From contig CM055315.2 of the NCBI GenBank assembly GCA_029255685.2, positions 33,857,501-33,921,500 on the forward strand: a stretch of DNA of 64,000 nt, read 5' to 3'. This document shows positions 1-10,363 of this stretch, piece after piece (position 1 is the first letter of the stretch; each line of letters begins with the position of its first letter). The DNA is from Silene conica (taxonomy: Eukaryota; Streptophyta; Magnoliopsida; Caryophyllales; Caryophyllaceae). A program made the translations under genes and the position numbers. The notes beneath the pieces were generated by a model. It was not told the origin of the DNA and searched no databases. It saw only the letters and a list, made by a program, of their open reading frames with translations.

Positions 1-248
1 GCAGCGTGAATGTGTTATGTTTGTCTTTTGATTATATCAGAATGTCGGTATGTGGGCTGCTCAGTTTTGCACACGAAACGAGGCCCGCTCAAGTACTTAC
101 AACTCGGTCTCTTAACTAATACTCAACCCGACCTTACACTAATATATATAATATAAAACACGCGTACAATAAATTAATTATCGAGTATATACGCTCAAAT
201 ATTATCAACACGTTAATATAAATAAATTAATTATCGATAAAATATGAG

Positions 249-1587
249 ATGTTACAACTTTGCCATAAATCATTTCATTCAATGAGAAAATACAACTATT
301 ATCTTTTATTGAAAATGAAAAGCCGTCTTTATCGAGTACGGAAACAACAACACCGGACCAAGGTCACACCGGATCGAAAATAATAAAATATAACTCAATA
401 ACCAACAAATTTATTTTATATGATTTTCATGAAAGTTTTATGAGCCTTAGATATCCTCCTAATTGTTGCACCCAAGATGCTCCGAGAAATACCCTTTCTT
501 GAGCTAGAAACTGCAAAAAAATTACCGTTAATTTTTGTGAATGATGAAATAGAGAGAGGGAGAGTGTCACGTTTTCTTTTTGGAACTCGTGCCTTTGGGT
601 GTGCCGTGAGGTTAGTATATATAGTAGTCTGTAGTGTTTGTTAATAAGTATAACTCTTATACATAACTTTAACCACCCTGTAGAGTTTAGATAGGATTTC
701 TCAAATCCGTATTTGAGTATACCTAAACTGCTACAAACTCAGAACTGACCGAGCACCACACCCATACTGACCGAACACTACTCCACTCGGCTCAACCAAT
801 TTTATTAGTATAAGATCGGTTTTTATCCTCTCTTGTGTATAATTTTTATCTTATAAATATCGTATATTTATAATTTACTAATTAAATATAACCGTTTATA
901 TATTTGACTAAATTATTTAATCTTTATTAAATAATTACATTACACACACTAATTAAATATAACATTTTATATCTAATTACGAATTAACATTTTAATTCGT
1001 CCTAGCTAATACTCCCTCCTATTCTATGTATTGTTCTCCTTTGAGTGGGGCACAAGAATTAAGGTAGGGAGTAAAATAAGTGTACAAAATTGGGTGGGGT
1101 TGGGTGATAAGAGAGAGAAATGAATAATTAGGAATTAAATAAGAAATTGTGAGTTAGGTGGAGTTTGATAATAGGAGAGAGAAATGAATAAAATAAGAGT
1201 AAAAGTTTCCAAAATAAGAAAGGGGAAGAAAACCTGAATAATCCGTTTTAAGAAATAGGGAAGAATAGATAGAATAGGAGGGAGTATTATTTAATCAGTA
1301 TTAAATAATCGTATCATCATTACATTGATTAACCATTTAGTCGTATAAGGTATCAATATGATTATACATTTTCATCTAATCATATCTCTCAGATTACATC
1401 CTCTAGGTGTGACTCTTAGGGACCAGTTGATCATCGCCATCTGTATGACAATAACGTCAAACTTCTAGCAAGCTAAACGTTATCGAAAATCGTTAATCAA
1501 CTGATTATAATACAAAGTATACCCTGTGAACCTTTAAGAGATTTATACATGTTATCACACTAACTGTGGAGGACACTGGCCCCAACA
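249..1587 (-). mobile_element. Ty1/copia-type LTR, minus orientation, left end uncertain
   Basis: Read on the minus strand this begins TGTTGGGG at 1587, the usual start of many plant copia LTRs. The stretch 1390-1520 resembles the end regions of the two solo copia LTRs at 19594-20830 and 39692-41322 (shared words around GTGTGACYYWWAGGGAYCA). The proposed other end is TGTTACAACTTTGCC at 249, but no matching target duplication of the right flank (ACCAC) was found there, so the left limit is a guess and the element may begin outside the window. A Stowaway-like MITE sits inside it. Confidence 0.5.
1012..1284. mobile_element. Stowaway-like MITE
   Basis: The ends are CTCCCTCCTATTCTAT and its inverted copy (ATAGAATAGGAGGGAG), flanked on both sides by TA, as expected of Tc1/mariner-derived Stowaway MITEs. 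It is 273 bp, has no coding capacity, and lies inside the copia-type LTR. Confidence 0.85.
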
Positions 1588-2273
1588 ACCACCACCGTTG
1601 TGTATAAGATCGTAGTATTGTTGTCTATCTGTGGAGATTGGAAAGTTAATGTGTGGGACCGTTGCGAGAAACGAATCCCACTCCTATGATCGCTCTCCGT
1701 GGGACACGCCACAGAGAGGATGCCCAGATTATTGATCTGGGTACCCCTTGCTGCGGTTAGTGGGGGAGTATACGTTGAGATGACTCGGTGGAACGGTTGT
1801 GATATTGTGACGGTATGATTTTGGATGATGAACGGTGAATTGTGGAGGCCCAGATCTATTGGTGTTATTCCTTATTGTTTTACCTATTGTTTAATATTTT
1901 CCTATGGTTGTAATGTACCGAGACTGACTTGTTGTGTGTGTATGTCTGTTAGTGTCTGCGGTGATCCTTCGTTGCACGGAAATGGTGAGCAGTGGATGTT
2001 TCTGGTGAGATGTTTGGATGTGATGCTTTTGGATGCTTATGTGCTAGTTGGGTACGCGGTGACGAAAGAGTCAGTTGTGTAGGCCTTATGTAGAGCATAG
2101 TGACAGACAGAGTTGTATTTTCCTTTTTATGATGAGTCATAATTTATGTAGCAAACCTAAAACAGTTCTGTAATGGTCTATTTGATTTTTGCTCCTCGGG
2201 TAACTGAGATGGTAGCACTTCTGTACTCCAAGGAAGGTCTAGTCAAGGCTCCTTGGGTTCAAGGGGTGTTACA
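1588..2273 (+). mobile_element. Element A 5' LTR, 3' portion
   Basis: The segment ends GGGGTGTTACA at 2273, immediately before an initiator-Met primer-binding site, which marks the 3' end of a 5' LTR. Positions 1885-2273 align well with 34308-34697, a second copy of the same LTR end. Near the end both carry a short word (CTCGGGTAAC-CGAGATGGTA in approximate form) that also occurs in solo LTR F at 12765-12785, so these LTRs are related. The LTR start could not be placed; 1588 is simply where the copia LTR stops. Confidence 0.6.
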
Positions 2274-2275
2274 AG

Positions 2276-2287
2276 TGGTATCAGAGC
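2276..2287 (+). promoter_or_regulatory. Primer-binding site (tRNA-iMet) of element A
   Basis: TGGTATCAGAGC is complementary to the 3' end of plant initiator methionine tRNA, two bases after the LTR end. It primes minus-strand DNA synthesis in most plant LTR retrotransposons. Confidence 0.9.
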
Positions 2288-3760
2288 GACGATTTTGGAA
2301 CCTAAACCCAAAGAATCCAATGAATATAAGGAGTCTAATAAAATGAACTTGGTGTATGTGTGTTGGGAGCCCCTGGTTCGGTTTTGAATGAGAAGGCACC
2401 CTCATCTCATAATTCCGGCCCAACACACTTAAGCCAACCACCGCGCTAAGGGTAATATGATAAGAGGGAAATTGTGGTGTGTTTGTACATGTGAATGTTG
2501 ATCAAGAATGTGTAGATTAAACTTGAGTAGATGTGTGTGTATGTTAAGAGTATAGATGGAGTACCGTAAGTGGTATTAGGATCCTTGTTGTGTGCTATAT
2601 TAGTTGGGAAGTAATGTCCCAGTATTTATGAGAGGTAGGTATGTGTATTTTATACATATCATACATGTAAAAGTCCTCATAAGGGGGTCGGGTTGCTCTG
2701 TTGTAAGGGGAAGACTGTGGTGGTTAGAGATTGCACGAGAAGTCAAACCAGGTTTTTAGAGACTTTATTGGGTGGATAACGCTTTTACGGACTAACTAAG
2801 TTAGAGGAGTGTTATTGTAATTGTGTGACGTTGGCGTAGATTTTGGACTAACCGGGGAGGAGTGACTTTTCTCAGCCACTCCCACCCATGCTATGTTGAT
2901 TGCAGGTTCAAGCATTACTCTGTTTTAAAGAAAAAAAAACTTTTGACCGTGACTGTTTCAGTCGAATAGTTTGAACAAGTTCGAGAGAAGGTACTCGACC
3001 GAATTCAAGCTACTCGACCGAGTAAGCGATACTCGGCCGAGTAAGCAGGACTCGACCGAGTAATCGCCACTCGACCGAGTAGATGACACTCGGCCGAGTA
3101 CGCGGTACTCAACCGAGTACGCGGTACTCAACCGAGTACGCTCGACAAATCGGGTTCCGCGGACTTTCTAAAATTCGATAAAAACACATATATTCCTTAT
3201 TTCTTTCACTTTCACGCCTCATAAGCTATCTCTCTCCCAAAACCCTCCTAAAATCCTATGAGATTTCAAGCTCTTGCAATCCGTCGGCTCTCGTTCATCG
3301 CTCCGTTCTCATCTTATTTTTTCAATCAACTCACAAGGTAAACTTTTAAAGTTTTAATTTCAGTTTTAGGGTTAGCTTTTGGCATTGCCATCCTTTTCCC
3401 CAAATTGATTTAAAACTACAGATTTCATGATATTAGACAAGCAATTCGACCTGTTACTACTGTTTTGGTATCTCTACTATGTCTTTAAACCCTAAACCAT
3501 GCCGGAAAACCCAAATCTGATACTTGGAACCATCTTTGGGTCACTTTCATGATATCTCTTATTTGAAGGGAGCTTCTCTTTCCCTAAAGCATGAAAATAA
3601 TCTAAACTTATAGGTTAAGAAGAAAACTTAACACTGGTGTATCGGTTGTATTCATTCCTTAATGTATCTTCGAGACGCCTTACCAAGGGTCTAACTCGAG
3701 ATTTTTTTTATAAAGGCCTAAAGGGACCCGTGTTTTTGCTTGAAAATTTTCTTATTCCAT
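2288..3760 (+). other. Leader of element A, no gene seen
   Basis: No convincing reading frame is present. After the primer site comes about 650 bp of unremarkable sequence. A dense palindrome array follows at 2968-3150, then a pyrimidine-rich stretch with AAACCCTAA-like words resembling a retroelement 5' leader. The adjoining ORF may belong to this element or to an Athila-like element joined to it; the sequence does not settle which. Confidence 0.4.
2968..3150. repeat. Array of about nine ACTCGACCGAGT-type palindromes
   Basis: The words CTCGACCGAG, CTCGGCCGAG and CTCAACCGAG recur every 15-22 bp with unrelated spacers. Each copy is a near-perfect palindrome with the TCGAYCGA core or a one-base variant. 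The same type of motif recurs in element B (CTCGATCGAG) and element C (GTCGACCGAC). Confidence 0.85.
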
Positions 3761-5098
3761 ATGCCAAGATTTGGAGGTATGACATTCAAGAGAGCCAAAA
3801 ATCTCGGCGAGTCTAGTGGGTCGGGTAACAGAGAAGGAGGAGTAGTAGTACTTAGGGTAGGGGAGTATCCGCAGGTTGAGTTTGCTGATTTCAACTAGCG
3901 AAACCGCTTCGTGGATTTGATGGGTCGTACTATGAGGGCCACCAGGTGCGTGGATCACGCCATCCTGAAGGAACTGGAGATTGAGGAGGATCTCCATCAT
4001 ATGTTTCATGTGTTGGGACTGATGGGGTTGTTCCGCCTTCGCAAGAACACGTATGCATTTATGACCTTGGAGTTTCTCAGCTCCTTCATGTATGGTGTGG
4101 CAGGATGTGTGGTCAGTTTAAGGTTGATGAACCAGACCCACACTTTGACCTTGGACCAGTTTGTCGAGTATTTGGGTTTGGAGGGTGATGATGAAGAGTA
4201 TCTAAGGGACGTGGTAGGCGAGGAGCTTGAAGCACCTAGAATCTTTTCCTTCTTCACTGGTTGTGAGCGCCATAATGTGAGTGCTATGTTAATTAATGAG
4301 GTGCAACACATCACTCTCCGCATCTTCTTCGGGATTTTGACTTCCATGTTGTACCCTAGGGATGATGTTAGTAAGTTGAACACCCATGAGGTCCTTTTGT
4401 TGGTATCTTATCTAAACCCTCGTCGTGAGGAGCATGTCTACTTCAGCGCCCCAGCCACAGTGTGTACTAGTCTGGCAGATATGGCGCATAACAGGAACCG
4501 CCACATTAGATGTGGTGCCATTATGACCCGTTTAGCTCTGAGACTAGTGGACTTCAGACCCAAGGGAGATGTGAGAGCTTTGCATGAGACTGTACCGACC
4601 ATTGACGATGATTATCTAGTGAGGGTAAAGTGGATCAAGAAGCTGGCTGAGGGTGGATGGGTTTTCAGGGTGAGGGACGACTTTTGGTGCAGGATCCCTA
4701 ACCCCGGCTACCTCACGCCCCTTGCCCATGAGGATGATAATGCTGAGACCTCAGGACCGGATCTGCCTCCCAAATTCTACACCATTCCCATAGAGGCTTG
4801 GATTGAGTTGCCCGAGACCACGCGCAGCGGGGGAGTGTACCATGTGGGCCGTCGGAGCAGACAGAACCGGGCTGAGAGAGGAGAGAGTTCCCAGAGGGTA
4901 ACCCCACCATTTGAGCCTTACCAAACCCAGCAGCCCTCCTACTTTCCCCAGTACTCAGCGTACTCGTCAGTGCAGTACCCGCGTATACAGCCTCATGAGT
5001 TAGCGGAGCGCCTGTCGGTTACTCTGGTTTTGAGGGACACTCATGAGGTTAACTGGCTACACCATGGGGTGGGACTCCAGACATCTGATCCGGCTTAG
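3761..5098 (+). pseudogene. Athila-type ORF1-like protein, one in-frame stop
   Basis: From ATG 3761 the frame runs to a stop at 5096-5098, broken only by TAG at 3896-3898; from ATG 3911 it is open for 395 codons. The pattern of hydrophobic and charged residues, including TRCVDHAILKELEIEEDLHH, an FLSSFMYG segment, and LTLDQFVEYLGLEGD followed by a region with TSMLYPRDD and NTHEVLLLVSYLNPR, resembles the extra ORF of Athila-type gypsy elements (ATHILA ORF-1 family). Its function is unknown. A second, more decayed homologue lies on the minus strand at 38941-41452. The C-terminal 100 residues are rich in Pro, Gln, Tyr and Ser and look disordered. Position just downstream of LTR A suggests it belongs to that element, although Athila elements usually have a different primer site. 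A host gene is unlikely given the context. Confidence 0.65.
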
Positions 5099-5109
5099 AT
5101 AAACCGGTC

Positions 5110-5660
5110 ATGAATGTCACCAGTTATAGGCTCTAAAACTCAGAATTTTTAAGTAGCTTGCCAAATACAAATCAAGTCAAGTCTAAAAGTCCAAGTAAAA
5201 TTTTTCAAAACGGAATTCGAGATATGCTAATTGGTTTTTACTTGAAGATGGTGAAAATTGCAATAAATGATCAACACAAATAACCTATAGAGCAGTTTCA
5301 TCATTGTAAAAACTCCATTCAAACTCGACTATATGCAAAAATAAACGTGCATTTTTTTGTATTTTCGAATTTTTATGTGAAAAAGATAAAATAAAAGGAA
5401 AAGAAAAACGAAAAAAAATGCAAAAATTAAACGTGAATGCATACAAAAAAATGAAAAATGCAGACGCAAAAGGATGCATTATACCTCCCCAAACCAAAAC
5501 AGACAATGTCCTCATTGGATACAACATACAAGGGCAAATGGGGTACACAACCTAGTACATGTTACTACGGGATATCTATAAAAAAATATGAAAATAAAAA
5601 TAAAAAGATGGAAGAAATGGAACAAGGAAACTTACAACCTCCCCCAAACCGAACGAGAAA
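5110..5660 (-). mobile_element. Athila-like 3' non-coding region (element B)
   Basis: Read on the minus strand this matches the non-coding stretch of element C at 28600-29010: a segment near CCCCAAACCAAAACAGAC inverted, an AT-rich run giving AAATAAACGTGC, and the word inverted from GGCTCTAAAACTCAG. A further copy lies at 37860-38240. No coding potential is evident. Confidence 0.6.
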
Positions 5661-6137
5661 GTGAGGTTTTGGAGCATAAATTCCTTCGGCAGCAGCGAGT
5701 AACTTCGATCGAGGAAACTTCAATGGGAGCCTATTCGATCGAGTGAACTTCGGTGGAAAACTCCTTGATCGAGCTTTAAGAGGGCTCGGTCGAGTGACTA
5801 GCAACATGCGTCTAGTCGATCGAGTGAAATTAAGAGGAAATTCACTCGATCGAACAAATCAGGGACTCGATCGACCAGATTACAGTTTAACAGCTTTCGA
5901 CAGCAACTTTAGGAAGAAATTCTACGTCAACCACAGTCTTAATACAGCAAAGGAAATTGTCCAAAAATTAAAGAAAACAGAAAACAGTAAAATCCGGGTT
6001 GCCTCCCGGGTAGCGCTAGTTTCAGTTGGTCCCAGCTTGACCTTCTTTTTCATCTACCACCAAAAAGTAATGGCTTCTAGCTAGGCTTCTGACTTAATGC
6101 AGGTATTTCAGCCATTAGGAGCTTCACTATCGTCCTC
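5661..6137 (-). mobile_element. Element B internal region with CTCGATCGAG motifs
   Basis: There is no long open frame. Six or so copies of CTCGATCGAG or one-base variants occur between 5705 and 5880. A word typical of Athila-like internal regions, GGGTTGCCTCCCGGGTAGCG, lies at 5998-6017. It is interpreted as decayed sequence between gag and the 3' region of a truncated element. Confidence 0.5.
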
Positions 6138-7085
6138 CTAATCACAGCAACGACGGGGGCAGCGGCTTATTGCAGCGTAAATCGCACTTCCGTCGATTCT
6201 TTTCCGCACTTTCTTCTTTGGTGGGATAGAATCTTTCGATCCCCCTCCCGGGTCCTTCAACCTTTCTAGACCTGTACAAGAAGAAGTAATACAATGTTCC
6301 TCCAAATTGCTCCTAAACTTCTCATCGTTGGTCGAGACAGAATCTGATGCCAAATCATCGCTGTCTGCAATCACTGTGCTCGATCGAGTAACAAGGTCAC
6401 TCGATCGAGTAAATCTTTCACCATGATCACTCGATTGAATAAAAGCATAGCTCGATCGAGTAAACTCTTCAACAGAACCCCTCGATCGAGTAAACCAGTT
6501 ACTCGATCGAGTAAAACCCTCATCAAAAGTACTCGATTGAGTACTGCAACATCCTCGATCATCCTCTTCCTCCGCTGATTCGTTCAACTGATCATATAAA
6601 TTGTTGTGATCGAACTGGTCATGTGCAGCAACATTGAAGACTTCCTCTACTTCTGAGTCATGCATATCATCCTCTAGCTCGGTTGTTACTTGAGCTATTT
6701 TATACATAAGACCCGTGATAGAAGCGTTTCTCGATTCTTCAACTTGAGCAAGTGTCGCTATCAATGACTTCAATTTATCCAGCTCTTCATGGAGGTCAGT
6801 GGGAGGTGGGTTTTGTTTTTGTGACGGTGAAAAATTAAAGGAGGGCTCTTGAAAGCCTCGTTGATAGTACGGATGTGGTGGTGTATAACTGCGGGGTGGG
6901 GTCAGAGCATATTGACTTTGCTTATGCCGTTGATAGGCATAAACTTGACCTCTAGCTGCGAAACAGTAAACTGCCTCGTATCCCACAATACCACATCTCT
7001 CACAAAATGCCACCTGGGGCTCCGGTGAACGAAACATAGTTGGTCTCCAAAAGTACCGTACAATAGGACCTGTAGGACCTATCAA
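6138..7085 (-). pseudogene. Athila-like gag C-terminal fragment with palindrome-encoded repeats
   Basis: A 315-codon minus-strand frame. Near its start it has CERCGIVGYEAVYC, a CCHC zinc knuckle with the expected spacing but Tyr in place of the His ligand. A Pro/Gln/Tyr-rich linker follows (residues about 55-90), then a Leu-rich putative coiled coil (about 98-135) and an acidic segment. Residues about 190-235 repeat FTRSS and relatives because the DNA palindrome CTCGATCGAG recurs in phase about eight times. The order matches the gag of element C, where the knuckle is followed by a Pro-rich stretch and palindrome-encoded GRPT repeats. The capsid part and all of pol are missing, so it is a fragment; the open frame may be chance preservation. 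Confidence 0.6.
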
Positions 7086-7182
7086 AACAACACTAAATAA
7101 GAAAATAAAACTGTCTTAGGAAATAAAATTCCCTGAGACGAAAAGAAATAAACGAAACAAAAAACAGATAGGGCTATTGCCT

Positions 7183-7199
7183 CCCCGGCAACGGCGCCA
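7183..7199 (-). promoter_or_regulatory. Primer-binding site (tRNA-Asp) of element B
   Basis: On the minus strand it reads TGGCGCCGTTGCCGGGG, complementary to the 3' end of plant tRNA-Asp(GTC), the site used by Athila/Tat-type gypsy elements. It lies six bases from the LTR end. Confidence 0.85.
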
Positions 7200-7204
7200 A
7201 ACTT

Positions 7205-8695
7205 TGATACCGTCGTTTGGTACCAAAAATAAATACCTAAGTACTACTAACAAAAGTAAGCGGTAAGTAGGGTCGATCTCCACATGGAGGCAAGATATTT
7301 GTTCTAAGGTTCGCCTATCAGTCGGAAAAGGGGGTTTTAGGGTTTGTATAATCTAAACTAAAACAAAGGGATAAAAGGAGATAAAAGAAATAAAACTAGA
7401 GCAATGAAAAGAAATAGCTAAGACAACCGGTTCACCATAATTAATAAGCCTAGTCATCAGTTCTTAGATTAAAAAATTTAAATATAATCCATGGGTTAGC
7501 AAAAATCTCCTTTCGGTCTCAATTCTCCCTAAGACAACAATAGCTTAACTTTCGCCCTCACTACAGTCCTAATGTGTTACTACAGGCCTCACCCTTTCCA
7601 ACCTTTAGGCCTAGGTCAAAGTTTACCGGATCAACTAGTTGAATGTGTCGACTCAAGCAACTAATCGTTATTATATGTAGCAAGTGACAACAAGTATTAT
7701 ATGAGCATAATCATAATAATCGATTACTAACTTTCTTAATTACGGATTCCCTAAGTCTTAGCAAGGAAAACTACCTACGCATAATTAAAAGATAAACAAA
7801 ACATAAAAGAAACAAAAAGCAAAAGAAAACTGAAACTAAAGTTACCGAATGACATTAAGGAAGAACATAGATCTGGAAAATGCGAAAGGAAAGGAGAACG
7901 GAGTTTCCTCTGTCTCCTCTCTACAATAGAGCGTAAAATAAAACTCAAAAAAATGTGGAAACTGAGTAATGATGAATGCCTAAAAAGTTGTTAACCTAAT
8001 CCTTATATAGGGATATTAGGTTAACTTAAGTGTTTTTAACCTAAAAACTGAAGTAGCGGAAACTGTAGTCCAAGTGAGTTGCTCGATCGAGTGAAAAATC
8101 ACTCGATCGAGTAGCTTTTCTTCCCAAACCCCTCAATCGAGTAAGTCAAGGACTCGATCGAACACTTTCTCTCTGGAAAATACTCGATCGAGCAAAGAAG
8201 CCCTCGATCGAGCATTTTTCTTCTGAGAACTCCTCGATCGAGTACTTCTCAGCGCGTATTTCCTGCACTGCGCACTGAATTTCAAACGGCTGCCATTTCT
8301 TCGTTACTCGTCCAAATCAAGCGTTTTTGGCGGCGTTGGAAAGCTAAAAGGACAAGATTTCATCTCTAATTAGAATCACCTGATTATCTACTGTAGAACG
8401 CGAGATATGGCTCTCCAAAGTAGGTACTAGTAAATTGAAGTTCTTCTTTGCTTGCTTAGCTTTCTTTCTCCATTGTGCGCACCTCAAGTAGTTTTTCACT
8501 TTGACGAATCGCGCTTTGCAATGCTTGTAAGGCCTATTCCAACTTCCATCTTATAAGCATAGCTTACTTTCGACAAAAGGAATAGTTTTCGCGACTTTTA
8601 CATACTTCCTGCAAAACAACAAGAAATACAAAGAGAAGCGAGATAGGGGCAAAATAGCGCATAAAACGCATGAAAATGCATGAAGATGCGTGCCA
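7205..8695 (-). mobile_element. Element B 5' LTR (minus orientation)
   Basis: The LTR ends (minus strand) GACGGTATCA next to the tRNA-Asp primer site, matching the LTR end of element C (GACGGGYATCA). The outer limit near 8695 is inferred from where the decayed RNase H region of element D resumes; a clean TG start was not seen. The segment 8078-8245 holds seven CTCGATCGAG-type palindromes. The other LTR of B is absent, so B is truncated. Confidence 0.6.
8078..8245. repeat. Seven CTCGATCGAG-type palindromes in the LTR of B
   Basis: CTCGATCGAG or a one-base variant recurs at intervals of about 15-35 bp, with spacers that do not resemble each other. Most are followed by T, giving the 12-mer ACTCGATCGAGT or a close form. 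Confidence 0.85.
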
Positions 8696-8699
8696 AAAG

Positions 8700-10358
8700 A
8701 TACTAAAAGGTTGGCTTAGCTGTCATCGCATCTAAATAGTTGAAATATGATCCAACCATCTCAAGTCTCAACTTTCGGAACTCGGAACACAACTCATTAG
8801 GTATTACTCTAATTGCGCTAAAAAATGAGAAGTCTTCCTACTCAACGCATCTGCAACTACATTAACTTTGCCCTCATGTAGAGAAGCTCAATGTCATAGT
8901 CCTTGACGAGCTCAAGCCATCGGCGCTGTCTCATGTTAAGGTCTTTCTGAGTAAAAATATACCTCAAGCTCTTATGGTCAGTAAAAATGCGGCAATGGGA
9001 ACTAATAAGATAATGACGCCGCATCTTCAAGGCATGAACCACTACGGCTAACTCCAAATCGTGTGTAGGATAGTTCACCTCATGAACACGCAACTGACTG
9101 GAGGAATAGGCGATCACCTTCCCACTCTACATCATAACACATCCCAAACCAAGCATCGAAGCATCGCAATACACATCAAAATCAACCCCATCTTCCGGAA
9201 GAGTTAGTACAAGAGCGATCGTCAATCTGGTCTTCAACTCCTGGAAAGAACTCTCGCATCTATCCGTCCAAACAAACTTGGTTTCCTTCTTTAGCAATTG
9301 AGTCTTTGGGTGAGCAAGTCTAGAGAAATCTTTCACGAATCGGCGATAATAACCTGCTAAACCAAGGAAACTACTAATCTCACCAATGTCTTTGGGACTC
9401 TGCCAATCCATAACAGCCTCTATCTTGGAGGGGTCAACCATCACACTCTCGCTGGGAATCACATGGCCTAGAAAGACTACCTCTCACAACCAAAATTCGC
9501 ATTTCGTAAACTTAGCGAACCACTTCTGACAACGCAGAATCTCAAGTATAATCCGAAGATGTTCAGCGTGCTCTTCGTCGGTCTTCGAGTAAATCAGAAT
9601 GTCATCTATGAACACCACAACACAAGTGTCCAAGTATTCGCTGAAGATTTGGTTCATCAGATCCATAAAAATGGCAGGAGCATTAGTCAACCCGAATGGC
9701 ATGACTACAAACTCGAAATGTCTATAGCGAGTACGAAAAGCAGTCTTAGCAATATCGGCCTCACGAACGGGAATCTGATGATGTCCTGACTGTAGGTCAA
9801 CCTTAGAGAACCTAGAATCACCACGAAGCTGGTCAAACAAATCATCAATCCTAGACAATTGATAACGGTTCTTCATCGTAACACGGTTCAGCTCTCTGTA
9901 ATCAATGCGCAACCTCATCGAACCATCTTTCTTCTTTACAAATAAGACTGGGGCACCCCAGGGAGAAGCACTCGATCGAATGAAACCTTTCTCAATCATC
10001 TCTTCCAATTGTTTCTTCAATTCTTTCAACTCTGGCGGAGCCATCCGATAAGGAGATTTAGAAATTTGTCTGGTACCAGGCACAAACTCAATCGTAAACT
10101 CTACGTCACGCTCTAGAGGAATACCAAGTAACTCCTCAGGAAAAACATCAAGGAACTCTCAAACAATAGGCACATCCTCAAGCTTCGACAATGAAGGCTT
10201 CGCAGCTGAAATGACACACATGAAGGCTTGGCAACCCTTTCTAAGAAGATAAGAAGCTTTCATTGAAGAAATGAGACGAACACCCTTTCGGGGGCGGGTT
10301 CCCTTATAGGAAACAAGAACTCCTCAAGCATATTTTCTGGTCACGGCACTCGAAGTGA
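8700..10358 (-). pseudogene. Gypsy pol fragment: reverse transcriptase and RNase H (element D)
   Basis: Reading on the minus strand, 10083-9484 encodes the RT palm and fingers: [16 protein letters not shown], a [11 protein letters not shown] segment with the first catalytic Asp, and [10 protein letters not shown] (FIDD at 9601-9612) as the YxDD box. A TGA at about 9481-9483 interrupts it. The frame at 9462-9127 continues the thumb and connection region ([16 protein letters not shown]) to the first RNase H Asp ([13 protein letters not shown]). After a TAG, 9117-8857 carries [16 protein letters not shown] and [11 protein letters not shown]. Decayed sequence reaches about 8700, where element B begins; integrase is absent. 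At least two of the stops correspond to Arg or Gln codons changed by C to T. Upstream, 10084-10358 encodes the segment between protease and RT. The order gag-PR-RT-RH fits a Tekay/Del-like gypsy lineage. Confidence 0.9.
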
Positions 10359-10363
10359 GCATG

